Assembly: GCA_031264885.1 (NCBI GenBank) | Contig: JAISDM010000018.1 | Location: 1 to 29,404 of the forward strand | DNA from: Peptococcaceae bacterium | Lineage (GTDB): Bacteria; Bacillota; Peptococcia; DRI-13; UBA5745 | Reading direction: 5' to 3' | Length of the DNA: 29,404 bases | Shown here: positions 6,368 to 14,129 of the stretch, one piece after another | Numbering within the stretch: position 1 is the stretch's first letter | How the letters are laid out: every line of letters starts with the position of its first letter | The notes under the pieces: generated by a model | What the model was told of the DNA's origin: nothing | The model's input: only the letters and a program-made list of their open reading frames with translations | The model's database searches: none | Position numbers and translations under genes: made by a program

Positions 6368-6484
6368 GTGGGAATAAACTCACTCAGGCTCATTAAGATT
6401 CTAATGATTTGCGCTCTCGTCTTCAAAGGCGCCATCGGCAGCAAATTTCACCGTTATGACCGGAAATTGGAAAAAGCCATTTAA
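6368..6484 (+). CDS. 38-aa orphan peptide
   Basis: No family is recognised. The sequence MGINSLRLIKILMICALVFK has a hydrophobic centre (ILMICALVF), followed by GAIGSKFHRYDRKLEKAI, a basic tail. The start is GTG at 6368. AGGAGG at 6351-6356 is a strong ribosome site, but 11 bases away, which is long; GAAGG stands nearer. A TATAAT promoter lies 44 bases up. It ends six bases from the leuA stop on the other strand, with no obvious terminator between. The hydrophobic-plus-basic plan resembles small membrane peptides. It could also be a leader peptide or a non-coding RNA with a chance frame. Confidence 0.45.
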   Translation: MGINSLRLIKILMICALVFKGAIGSKFHRYDRKLEKAI

Positions 6485-6490
6485 GGCGAA

Positions 6491-8233
6491 TCAATTTTCT
6501 TCATGCGCCATACGGTTGATGGCGCATAAGAGCGCACGCATAGATGCTTTATTGATGTTTTTGGACGTACCGACGCCAAATCGGAGGCGTCCATTTTTAT
6601 CTTTCAATTGAATATAGGCGATGGCGCGGGAGTCCGAACCGGTTGAAAGCGCGTGCTGATCGTAAGAAATAAAATCATACGACGGTATCCCCTGGCTTTG
6701 AAGCGCGTTGTAAAAGGCGTCCAGCGGGCCGTTGCCCACGCCTTCGATTTCCGCGGACACATCGTTCATCTCGACGAAGCCCACAAAGCGAACGCTGGAT
6801 TCCTCTTCCTGCCCCATCCCCACACCGTTTCCGGGGGTCATTCCCGGCGCGCCGTGAGAGACGTCTTCCGTTTTGTACGAAATCATCCGGTATGGGGAAT
6901 CCACATACACAAACTCACGATAAAAAATATCCAATATATCCTGGCCGGTCATCTCCTGCCCGGTCTTCTCCGACTGTTTCTGCACATACCGGCCAAATTC
7001 CGGGTGCATGGCTTTGGGCAGCCTGTAGCCGAAGTCGTTTTCCATGATGAAAGCGGCGCCGCCTTTCCCGGATTGGCTGTTGATGCGAATGACCGGCTCG
7101 TATTGACGCCCGAGATCCGCCGGGTCGATGGGGAGATAAGGGACGTTCCAATATGGGGAATCCTCCTTCCTGAGCGCGGCCAGGCCCTTGCTGATGGCGT
7201 CCTGATGGGAGCCGGAAAAAGCGGTGTAGACCAAATCCCCCGCGTAAGGCTGGCGTTCGTGTACCTTCATGCGGGTACACCGCTCATACACCTTGCGTAT
7301 ATAATTGATATCCTCCATGTGAAGCCGGGAATCCACGCCCTGGGTATGCAAATTCATGGCCAAAGTGATGATGTCCACATTGCCTGTGCGTTCCCCGTTG
7401 CCGAACAGCGTCCCTTCCACGCGCTCGGCGCCGGCCAGCATAGCCAGTTCCGCGGCGGCCACGGCGGTTCCCCTGTCATTGTGCGGATGAACGCTTAATA
7501 CAATCCGGTTCCGGTCTCCCAGATGATCCAGGAAATATTCGATTTGATCCGCGTAGACATTCGGCGACGCCATCTCCACCGTGTTGGGCAAATTGATAAT
7601 CACGGGGCGTTCCCTGCAGGCGCCTAACGTGTCCAGTACCGCCTCGCAGATCTCAATGGCGTAATCCCCCTCCGTTCCGCTGAAACTCTCCGGCGAATAC
7701 TCGCAGATGATTTCGGCGCCGCCGGCCCGCGCCTCTTCCGCGAGGGCCCGGACAAGCCCGGCCGCGTTCACCGCGATGTCCATGACCTCCCGCCGGGACG
7801 CCTGAAACACCACCTTCCGCTGCAGCGTGGAGGTTGAATTATAGAAATGCACCACAGCCCGCTTCACACCCGCCAGAGATTCGAACGTCCTCCGGATCAA
7901 ATGCTCCCGGCATTGAACCAGCGCCTGAATATACACATCCCCGGGGATCAAACGCTCCTCAATTAACCGGCGCGTGAAATCATACTCAATTTCAGACGCG
8001 GAGGGAAAGCCCACTTCAATCTCCTTAAACCCGATATCCGTCAGCAGCTCAAAAAAACTCACTTTCTCGTCCACATTCATAGGGATGGGCAGCGCCTGGT
8101 TCCCGTCGCGCAAATCAACGCTGCACCAAGCCGGCGCCTGGGTGACCGTCCGGCCCGGCCATTTGCGCTGAGACAACGCGACCGGCGCGAAAGGCATGTA
8201 TTTTTCGTGGTTTTTCATAACGTTTTTTTCCAT
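6491..8233 (-). CDS. leuA: 2-isopropylmalate synthase (long type)
   Basis: First committed step of leucine synthesis: acetyl-CoA plus 2-ketoisovalerate gives 2-isopropylmalate in the cytoplasm. It has 580 residues, matching the long LeuA2 type. The catalytic barrel has DLRDGNQ (40-46), the metal-binding HPHND (His 249, His 251) and GNGERTGNVD (278-287). The last ~150 residues form the leucine-responsive regulatory domain. The ATG at 8233 follows AGGAGG with seven bases between. A T-box leader with its own terminator lies immediately upstream, so expression should depend on aminoacylation of a tRNA. No other leu gene is adjacent, so this is a single-gene unit. Confidence 0.95.
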   Translation of the reverse strand: MEKNVMKNHEKYMPFAPVALSQRKWPGRTVTQAPAWCSVDLRDGNQALPIPMNVDEKVSFFELLTDIGFKEIEVGFPSASEIEYDFTRRLIEERLIPGDVYIQALVQCREHLIRRTFESLAGVKRAVVHFYNSTSTLQRKVVFQASRREVMDIAVNAAGLVRALAEEARAGGAEIICEYSPESFSGTEGDYAIEICEAVLDTLGACRERPVIINLPNTVEMASPNVYADQIEYFLDHLGDRNRIVLSVHPHNDRGTAVAAAELAMLAGAERVEGTLFGNGERTGNVDIITLAMNLHTQGVDSRLHMEDINYIRKVYERCTRMKVHERQPYAGDLVYTAFSGSHQDAISKGLAALRKEDSPYWNVPYLPIDPADLGRQYEPVIRINSQSGKGGAAFIMENDFGYRLPKAMHPEFGRYVQKQSEKTGQEMTGQDILDIFYREFVYVDSPYRMISYKTEDVSHGAPGMTPGNGVGMGQEEESSVRFVGFVEMNDVSAEIEGVGNGPLDAFYNALQSQGIPSYDFISYDQHALSTGSDSRAIAYIQLKDKNGRLRFGVGTSKNINKASMRALLCAINRMAHEEN

Positions 8234-8289
8234 GGGATCGCCTCCTAAATATTAACATTCGCTTGAGTACCAATAAAACGCAAACCGAT

Positions 8290-8326
8290 AAAAAAAACGC
8301 CCACGTCTCAGATAGAGACGCAGGCG
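8290..8326 (-). terminator. T-box-controlled terminator of leuA
   Basis: On the minus strand CGCCTGCGTCTC pairs over 12 positions (two G-U) with GAGACGTGGGCG around the loop TATCT, followed by eight T (8297-8290). It starts one base after the T-box motif (8340-8327), so the antiterminator and this hairpin should compete. Confidence 0.92.
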
Positions 8327-8583
8327 CGCGGTACCACTCTAATTCATCCGCGGCGAGCCGCGGACACACTCCACAAGGCACAAGCCCGTATCACAAACAG
8401 GCGATGCCGTCCCCTTTTAACGGCGGGTTCCCGTCCCGGCCTACTCAATTGAAACGGATTCGTATCAACCCCGGTTCAATCATTCGGTGGGCGACTCCAG
8501 GGCCAGTTTCCCCTTCTTCGAAACGCTGCCTCGCACCGGCCGGCAGTTCTCTGAGTTTCTCCCAAAGGGTACTCTTCCCTATC
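8290..8583 (-). promoter_or_regulatory. T-box leader of leuA
   Basis: A tRNA-sensing transcription attenuator. On the minus strand it shows GAGTA of the specifier loop near 8574, AGAGA and GGTGCGAG of Stem I, the near-invariant T-box AGAGTGGTACCGCG (8340-8327), and an intrinsic terminator (8326-8290). The lower Stem I pairing AGGG/CCCT and the upper CCCTT/AAGGG place the specifier inside GAAACTGG (8511-8503). The reading CTG (Leu, 8506-8504) fits leuA; the neighbouring phase ACT (Thr) cannot be excluded by eye. Uncharged tRNA pairing with the T-box would favour the antiterminator and switch leuA on. Confidence 0.92.
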
Positions 8584-8612
8584 AAAGTCTTTGTTTTTAT
8601 TAAATTTACTTT

Positions 8613-8640
8613 ATTTTAGCACAAAAAAAATCAAATGCAA
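8613..8640 (-). promoter_or_regulatory. Promoter of the leuA T-box transcript
   Basis: On the minus strand TTGCAT (8640-8635), 16-bp spacer, TAAAAT (8618-8613) with TGC just before it. It lies about 30 bases upstream of the T-box leader and back to back with mutY, whose ATG is at 8663. Confidence 0.5.
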
Positions 8641-8662
8641 GCTTTTTTTAAAGGGCAAAATA

Positions 8663-9727
8663 ATGAATTACAATTTCCCACAATTAACCGGGCGCCTGCT
8701 CGCCTGGTACGGTGAAAACCACCGGGATCTCCCCTGGCGCCATACCCGCGACCCTTATGCTGTCTGGGTCTCGGAAATCATGTTGCAGCAGACCCAGGTC
8801 AAAACCGTCGTCCCCTATTACGAGCGCTTCATGGCGGCTTTCCCCAGCGTACATGACCTCGCCCGGGCGCCCCAGGAGAAAGTCCTCAAAGCCTGGGAAG
8901 GGCTGGGCTACTACAGCCGGGCAAAGAATCTCCAAAAAGCCGCGGGGGAGATCTGCGCCCAATACCGCGGCCAAATACCCTCCGATCCCGACGCGCTGCT
9001 GGCCCTACCCGGCATCGGCCCGTACACCGCGAACGCCGTTCTCAGCATCTCTTTCGGCGTCTCCGCTCCGGCTGTGGACGGGAACGTCCGCCGGGTCGCC
9101 AGCCGGTTCCTGGCGTTAAACGAGGACATTACCAAAGCCGGCGCCCAGAGAACCGTTGAATCTCACCTCACGGCCCTCATCGCCCAAACCGCGCGGCCCG
9201 ACCTATTCAATCAGGCCATGATGGAACTGGGCGCCACGGTCTGCCATCCGGATTCCCCCTCATGCCCCCGATGTCCCTGGCAGACCGATTGCCAGGGACA
9301 TCTGCTGGGCTGCCCCCAGGCGTTCCCCATCAAGCCCCCGCCAAAAAAGAAACGCGTCCAGCAGGCGGCCTGCGGCATGGTTCAGGATCCCGAAGGACGT
9401 TTCATATTGTCCCGGCGGCCGGTTCAAGGCATTTGGGCCAATTTATGGTCGCTGCCCCTCTGCGTCGCCGATGAAAACCAGAATCCCGCCCATATGCTGG
9501 CCCAGCTGCTGGCGCCCCTGTCCGCCGTCATGCCCTCCGAGGCTTCGGCGCGGCTGCGCCATGTATTCACCCATCGCGTCTGGCTGATTGACGGCTATCG
9601 AATCCCCGTGGACCATCCCTTATCCCATCAGGAACTGCCCGCCGGCTGGGTTTGTCTGAGCCTGGAGGAAGCCCTGGCCTATCCCCTGCCCGCTCCCATG
9701 CCGCCGCTGATCCAAGCCCTTCTATAA
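8663..9727 (+). CDS. mutY: Adenine DNA glycosylase MutY
   Basis: Removes adenine mispaired with 8-oxoguanine. From the ATG at 8663 it has 354 residues, normal for the family. Catalytic Glu 38 lies in SEIMLQQTQV, the helix-hairpin-helix is LPGIGPYTANAV (115-126), and catalytic Asp 139 is in VDGNVRRV. The 4Fe-4S cluster has cysteines 194, 201, 204 and 210 in the exact C-x6-C-x2-C-x5-C spacing. The C-terminal MutT-like 8-oxoG recognition domain follows from about residue 230. AAAGGG precedes the ATG by seven bases; the frame stays open 24 codons upstream, but that stretch is AT-rich promoter DNA. Divergent from leuA. REP-like repeats follow the stop. Confidence 0.95.
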   Translation: MNYNFPQLTGRLLAWYGENHRDLPWRHTRDPYAVWVSEIMLQQTQVKTVVPYYERFMAAFPSVHDLARAPQEKVLKAWEGLGYYSRAKNLQKAAGEICAQYRGQIPSDPDALLALPGIGPYTANAVLSISFGVSAPAVDGNVRRVASRFLALNEDITKAGAQRTVESHLTALIAQTARPDLFNQAMMELGATVCHPDSPSCPRCPWQTDCQGHLLGCPQAFPIKPPPKKKRVQQAACGMVQDPEGRFILSRRPVQGIWANLWSLPLCVADENQNPAHMLAQLLAPLSAVMPSEASARLRHVFTHRVWLIDGYRIPVDHPLSHQELPAGWVCLSLEEALAYPLPAPMPPLIQALL

Positions 9728-9801
9728 TTACCCCCGCGATTCGTAATTTGGCGCGGTTTAGCGAAACACGCCTGAGCAGGCATGAGCGAATCCGGGGTTC
9801 C

Positions 9802-9820
9802 GGGCGGCAGGATGCCGCCC
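9802..9820. repeat. Single REP-like arm
   Basis: GGGCGGCAGGATGCCGCCC, an 8-bp stem with a three-base loop, followed by GTCTCTGGCGGACGCGAATT. The same arm-plus-flank occurs at 10001-10040 (with GGCTGACGCGAATT), showing that the repeat was copied with flanking DNA. It is the first repeat in the gene-free stretch 9728-10042. Confidence 0.6.
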
Positions 9821-9849
9821 GTCTCTGGCGGACGCGAATTCCCGCTTCC

Positions 9850-9923
9850 GTCATTCCGGCTTTATGCCGGAATCCAAAAATGATAAACCAAGGAACCTGG
9901 ATTCCGGGACAAGCCCGGAATGA
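9850..9923. repeat. Compound palindrome of the GTCATTCCGG type
   Basis: Left arm GTCATTCCGGC...GCCGGAATCC (9850-9875) and right arm GGATTCCGGG...CCCGGAATGAC (9898-9923) are inverted copies of each other, and each folds into its own hairpin. The same core forms a single perfect hairpin at 21111-21143. It contains no gene and lies in the repeat cluster between mutY and the glycosyltransferase gene. Confidence 0.65.
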
Positions 9924-9951
9924 CAAGATATGATAGTTTCCGGACGTGCCC

Positions 9952-10018
9952 GAGCGGCAGGATGCCGCCCCTACGGTACCGTGAACGGCGCATCCGTAGG
10001 GCGGCATCCTGCCGCCCG
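9952..10018. repeat. REP-like palindromic repeat, copy 3
   Basis: Arms GAGCGGCAGGATGCCGCCCC-TAC (9952-9974) and GTAGGGCGGC-ATCCTGCCGCCC (9996-10017) flank GGTACCGTGAACGGCGCATCC. This centre is the inverted counterpart of the one in copy 2. The preceding 33 bases match the flank at 6163. It lies just past the stop of the minus-strand glycosyltransferase gene and may end its transcript. Confidence 0.7.
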
Positions 10019-10042
10019 TCTCTGGCTGACGCGAATTCCCCG

Positions 10043-11167
10043 TTATCCGTTCATCAGTATGCCGCAGATCTCCTGCGCCGCGTTTGGCCGCGCCAGTTCA
10101 CTCTGCATGGCCTTAATCTGGCTTATCCTCAGCGGAGAGTTCAGCAGCTCTTTCACCAGATCCGCGGGGTTCTCATCCTTGTGCGCCCAAAGCCCCTGCC
10201 CGCTGTTGACCAGGTATCCGGCGTTCTGCTCCTCCTGCCCCGGAATGGGCAGCACCGCCACCATAGGCACATTGGAGACGATACACTCCGTGGTCGTCAG
10301 CCCCCCCGGCTTCGCGACCACCACATCCGCCAGTTTCATAAACTCGGCCACCTGATCCGTGTATCCGAACACATAGGTCTTTTTGCCGGCATTGGCGGCC
10401 AATCGCTCGAAATTCGTCCTCAATCTCTTGTTTTTGCCTGTGACCGCGATGATCTGCAGGTCCATATCCAAATTGAGCAGATTCACAAAGTTCTTGATCC
10501 CGGAACTGAGCCCGTATTCCCCCCCAGGGAAATACAGCACCGTCGGCTTGTTTTTGGAAAAACCCAGCGCCTTGCAAAGCTCCTCTTTGGAATAATTTTT
10601 TTGGAACTGGGCAGACACCGGAATCCCGGTCACATGGATCTTGCCCGCGTCAATGCCCCTGCGGATCATTTCCGTCCGCATCCTCTCATGGGCCACAAAA
10701 AACAAATCCACCGCGTCCTTGGATCCAAACCAAATCTCATGAGGCGCGTAATCGGTCAACACCATGCCGATCTTGACGCCGCTCCACTCGCTCTTGTTTT
10801 TCTTCCTGTGATAGGCCATCATATCCACGCCGAAAGGATGGGTGGCCACCATCACATCGGGCCTGACGCTCTTCAAAAGCTTGGAATATTTCACCGCCAG
10901 CAGCCGGTTGATGCCCACAGCCATATCCCTCAAACCCATCTCATGATCTGCCGAAAAATAGATCATTCCCCACAGACCGGGCGTATTCCTGGTGATCTGA
11001 ACATAGCCTTCTTTATAAACCTTATTTAAAACAGGACTGGCAAATTCCACCGCGTCAATCAGCTGAACCTCCGCCTGAGGATAGTCCATATCGAAACGCT
11101 CCCGCAAAGCCTTCGCGGCCGATCCATGTCCTCCGCCGTAAGAAGCGTACATAATCAGTATTCTCAT
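10043..11167 (-). CDS. MGDG synthase / UgtP-type glycosyltransferase
   Basis: Probably transfers a sugar from a nucleotide sugar to diacylglycerol at the membrane, making glycolipids. It has 374 residues with the two-domain GT-B fold of the MurG/MGDG-synthase group (GT28). The N-terminal domain opens MRILIMYASYGGGHGSAAKA, whose GGGHGSA loop is typical of the MGDG subgroup. The C-terminal donor-binding region has KPGGLTTTE (286-294) and LPIPGQEEQNAGYL (306-319). No membrane segment is seen, as expected for a peripheral enzyme. It is the last gene of a five-gene co-directional cluster, 40 bases after the REC-GGDEF gene, so it may be under the same control. The true acceptor is not shown by sequence. 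Confidence 0.85.
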   Translation of the reverse strand: MRILIMYASYGGGHGSAAKALRERFDMDYPQAEVQLIDAVEFASPVLNKVYKEGYVQITRNTPGLWGMIYFSADHEMGLRDMAVGINRLLAVKYSKLLKSVRPDVMVATHPFGVDMMAYHRKKNKSEWSGVKIGMVLTDYAPHEIWFGSKDAVDLFFVAHERMRTEMIRRGIDAGKIHVTGIPVSAQFQKNYSKEELCKALGFSKNKPTVLYFPGGEYGLSSGIKNFVNLLNLDMDLQIIAVTGKNKRLRTNFERLAANAGKKTYVFGYTDQVAEFMKLADVVVAKPGGLTTTECIVSNVPMVAVLPIPGQEEQNAGYLVNSGQGLWAHKDENPADLVKELLNSPLRISQIKAMQSELARPNAAQEICGILMNG

Positions 11168-11207
11168 TCGCTCCCCTTATTCTTATTACCGCTTATTCCC
11201 GCCTCCG

Positions 11208-12122
11208 CTATTTTTCGAAATGAATCTGGTTTCTCCCGCTGTTCTTCGCCACATACAAAAACTTATCCGCTTTCGCGATGAACGCTTCCGGGGGATCCCC
11301 CGCCAGGGGAGTACACGACGCCACGCCGATGCTGATGGTCACGGACGTAATCTGGTTCCCGTCGCTCAGAAGCGGGATGCGCTCCGCTTCCACCTGTGAC
11401 CGGATTTTTTCCGCGATCACCAGCGCGCTTTTCAGCGCGGTTTCCGGAAGCAGCACGCCAAATTCTTCTCCGCCTATACGGGCCGCCAGATCCGTCGGTC
11501 GCCTGGCCGCCTGCATGAATATCTTCGCGATGGTTTTTAGCAGAACGTCGCCTTGCGGATGCCCGTAGGTATCGTTATAATTCTTAAAATGATCCACATC
11601 CAGCATCAAAAAAGAAATGGGTTTCTTTTCCCGCGCGGCTCTTTTCCATTCCAAGGCGAAATGGGAATCGAAACTCCGGCGGTTGGGCATGTTCGTCAGC
11701 GAATCCACCAGGCCCAGCTTCTCAATCGTTCGAATCTGCTGCACGATCTGCATGTGAATCTTTACCCGCGCGCGGACAATGGCATGGTTAAACGGCTTCA
11801 CCACATAATCCACCGCCCCGAGGGAGAAGCCCTTCTCTTCGTCGCCCTCGCTGTTCAATCCCGTAATGATAATGACCGGGATATGAGCGGTCTCATCATC
11901 CTCTTTAAGCTTCGTTAAAGCGTCAAATCCGCTCATTCCAGGCATAATGACGTCCATCAGAATCAAATCCGGCTCATCCTTCTTCACGCGCTTCAAAGCC
12001 TCTTCCCCTGATTTCGCGGTGAAAATGGCATATTCCGCGGACAGGATCCGGTTCAGCAGCATCAGATTTGATTTTTCGTCGTCAACGATCAATATTTTGC
12101 TTTTTTGATTGATTTCCTCCAT
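11208..12122 (-). CDS. REC-GGDEF response regulator (diguanylate cyclase)
   Basis: Phosphorylation-controlled enzyme making c-di-GMP from two GTP, PleD/WspR-like. From ATG 12122 it has 304 residues. The receiver domain (8-125) has acidic residues 14-15, phospho-acceptor Asp 57 in LILMDVIMPGMSG and Lys 109 in VVKPF. The GGDEF domain follows with LDVDHFKNYNDTYGH (174-188) and the active-site GGEEF (217-221). RPTD (208-211) lies five residues before GGEEF, the position of the inhibitory I-site, so product feedback is expected. Starts are uncertain: AAAGGA is better spaced for GTG 12128, and an ATG at 12203 overlaps the moxR stop. A partner kinase with HPt is encoded in the same cluster. Confidence 0.93.
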   Translation of the reverse strand: MEEINQKSKILIVDDEKSNLMLLNRILSAEYAIFTAKSGEEALKRVKKDEPDLILMDVIMPGMSGFDALTKLKEDDETAHIPVIIITGLNSEGDEEKGFSLGAVDYVVKPFNHAIVRARVKIHMQIVQQIRTIEKLGLVDSLTNMPNRRSFDSHFALEWKRAAREKKPISFLMLDVDHFKNYNDTYGHPQGDVLLKTIAKIFMQAARRPTDLAARIGGEEFGVLLPETALKSALVIAEKIRSQVEAERIPLLSDGNQITSVTISIGVASCTPLAGDPPEAFIAKADKFLYVAKNSGRNQIHFEK

Positions 12123-12199
12123 ACGCACATACATCCTTTGATTTTTCATTTGAGATTCACATTGGGGATTCCGAGGATTCCATGGAACGGTCCGCCGGG

Positions 12200-13066
12200 T
12201 CATCTCCTCAAATTAGAACGGGAAGCGTTTTTTTCTTTCGCCAGTTCCAAGGCGTCTATGTCTTCGTTTTTTTTGAGCAGCACGCCCAGATAAGGCGTTT
12301 CCGCATCTATTTTTTCCAGCGGTATGCCTGTCAGCATCAGCGCCATCAGCCAATCCAGCAATTCGCTGGTGCTGGGTTTTTTTTGCATATCCTTGACCGA
12401 ACGGATTTCATAGAATTTATCCATGGCGTGACTCAGCAGCTCGTCTTCGATGTTCGGGTAATGAACGTGTACGATTTCAGCCATCTGATCCGCTTCCGGG
12501 AACGCGATGTAATGAAAAATACATCTCCGCAAAAAAGCGTTGGGCAATTCTTTTTCCGCGTTGGATGTGATGACCACAATCGGCCGGGTCTTAGCCGAGA
12601 TCCTCTCCCTGGTCTCGGGAATGAAGAACTCCATCTGATCCAATTCCCAGAGCAAATCATTGGGGAATTCCAGATCCGCCTTATCAATTTCGTCGATCAG
12701 CAGCACGACCTGATCGTCCGCGCCGAGGGCCTGCCCCAGCTGTCCGAGCTTTATATACCGCTTGATATCCGACACATCGCCTTCCCCGAACTGGGAATCA
12801 TACAGGCGCTGTACCGTATCATAAACGTACAGCCCTTCCTGTGCCTTTGTGGTGGATTTGATGTTCCAGATGATGAGCCTCTTGTTTAACGTGTTCGCGA
12901 TCGCTTTTGCCAGCACGGTTTTGCCGGTCCCCGGCTCCCCTTTAATCAGCAGGGGCTTTTCCAGAGCTATGGCGATGTTCACCGCGTTCTTCAACTCATC
13001 CGTGACCACATAATCTTCGCTGCCCAGAAACCGCTCCAACGCTCCAATGTTATTATTCCCGCTCAA
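12200..13066 (-). CDS. MoxR-type AAA+ ATPase
   Basis: A chaperone-like ATPase; relatives remodel protein complexes together with a VWA-domain partner (as CoxD does with CoxE). It has 288 residues with Walker A GEPGTGKT (43-50), Walker B VLLIDEID (121-128), sensor ITSN (166-169) and an arginine pair at 180-181. The segment WNIKSTTKAQEGLYVYD is typical of the MoxR subgroup. The start is TTG 13066, with AAAGGAG seven bases ahead. No VWA protein is encoded nearby, which is unusual for the family. It lies between an aldo/keto reductase gene and the GGDEF regulator, in the same direction, and its TGA overlaps a possible upstream ATG of the latter. Confidence 0.9.
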   Translation of the reverse strand: MSGNNNIGALERFLGSEDYVVTDELKNAVNIAIALEKPLLIKGEPGTGKTVLAKAIANTLNKRLIIWNIKSTTKAQEGLYVYDTVQRLYDSQFGEGDVSDIKRYIKLGQLGQALGADDQVVLLIDEIDKADLEFPNDLLWELDQMEFFIPETRERISAKTRPIVVITSNAEKELPNAFLRRCIFHYIAFPEADQMAEIVHVHYPNIEDELLSHAMDKFYEIRSVKDMQKKPSTSELLDWLMALMLTGIPLEKIDAETPYLGVLLKKNEDIDALELAKEKNASRSNLRR

Positions 13067-13152
13067 TTTTATTCTCCTTTTTGAAATTATTTTCAGCCAA
13101 TTCAGACGACGGTTTCCCCATCCGTCAAATCAGCCAAAGCAGTCAAGGCTTA

Positions 13153-14112
13153 TCATTGCGCGCATACGCAGTCCACATTGCCGAACAGCGCCTCCAGTTT
13201 GGCCAAAACCGCGTCCGGAAGGGGCGGGGATAAGACGGAGCGGATATTTTCGGTCAGATGTTCCCGGCTGCCTGTGCCCGTAAGCACCACATGAATCCCA
13301 TCCGTATGCCGGCAGAACCGGTAGGCCGCGTCCATAGTACTCCGGGCCGGCGCCGGGGCGCCGCCGTCCGCCGCGTGGGACAAGAAATCCAGCGCGCGCT
13401 CATCCGCCCGCAAGTCCGCGCCGGCCTGACCCGCGTCTATGATTTTCTCAATCTCTTTTTTCAGCTGGCCCTGATCCGCCAAAGCGCGCCGAACCGCGAA
13501 CATGCAGAGAACGCCCGTGTCTTGCGCGATCGCCAGGGGAAGCACGGTTTTCGCGGCGGAAGGATTGAGCATGTTATATCCCAGCATCACTACGTCGAAG
13601 ATGTTCTCCGGAATGGCCGTCTGAAGCATCTTATGGGACGTGTCAAACATAAACCGCTCCGTAATCCCGGTGAAACGGATCTTGCCGCTCTCCTTCGCTT
13701 TTTGCATCAAAGGCATGAACAGATCCCGCGCGTCCGCGTAATTCTCGGGCGGAACCCCGTGCAGATGATAGATGTCGATGTAATCCGTTTTTAACGCGCT
13801 CAGGCTGCGGTCCAATGTCCGGGTGAACCGCTTTTCGCCTTCCAGCCGCCAGTCGCCGTCGAACAACGGGAACTTGGTCGAGAGGATGTACCGGTCCCGG
13901 GGAATCTCCGCCAGTCCGCCGCCAACCGCCGATTCCGTCTCATAGACTGTCGCCGTGTCAAAAAAATTGATTCCCTGGTCGTATGCCGCGCGGACGATCT
14001 CACCCGCGTGCTTTTCCCCATGCTTCTCTATGCCGATCCGTGAAAAACCGCCGCAGCCGAGCCCGACGGCCGTAACACTTAACCCGGTTCTCCCCAGCCG
14101 TACCTTTTCCAT
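13153..14112 (-). CDS. Aldo/keto reductase
   Basis: NAD(P)H-dependent reductase of carbonyl compounds; the substrate cannot be told. It has 319 residues, the usual single-barrel length. The catalytic tetrad is present: Asp 52 in NFFDTATVY, Tyr 57, Lys 80 in LSTKFP and His 118 in YHLHG. The N terminus VRLGRTGLSVTAVGLGCGGF is typical. It has no C-terminal ferredoxin domain, but ends in CVCAQ. It starts 18 bases after the histidine kinase stop with AGGGGAGA ahead of the ATG, so it is probably co-transcribed. Why it sits inside a signalling cluster is unknown; it may be a passenger. Confidence 0.9.
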   Translation of the reverse strand: MEKVRLGRTGLSVTAVGLGCGGFSRIGIEKHGEKHAGEIVRAAYDQGINFFDTATVYETESAVGGGLAEIPRDRYILSTKFPLFDGDWRLEGEKRFTRTLDRSLSALKTDYIDIYHLHGVPPENYADARDLFMPLMQKAKESGKIRFTGITERFMFDTSHKMLQTAIPENIFDVVMLGYNMLNPSAAKTVLPLAIAQDTGVLCMFAVRRALADQGQLKKEIEKIIDAGQAGADLRADERALDFLSHAADGGAPAPARSTMDAAYRFCRHTDGIHVVLTGTGSREHLTENIRSVLSPPLPDAVLAKLEALFGNVDCVCAQ

Positions 14113-14129
14113 ATTGAAATCTCCCCTTA

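Noticed and set aside
6653..7498. 281-codon plus-strand open frame
   Set aside because: It is the complement of leuA, which has all catalytic motifs and a T-box leader. The frame has no recognisable domain and no ribosome site.
9920..11029. 369-codon plus-strand open frame
   Set aside because: It runs through palindromic repeats and then antisense to the glycosyltransferase gene, whose motifs are intact. The product is His/Arg-rich, as expected for a shadow frame.
12123..12203. REC-GGDEF protein starting at ATG 12203
   Set aside because: It would overlap the moxR stop in the usual coupled fashion, but the 27 added residues are unlike any receiver-domain N terminus and the GAGGAG touches the ATG with no spacing. 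It is kept as a possible alternative.
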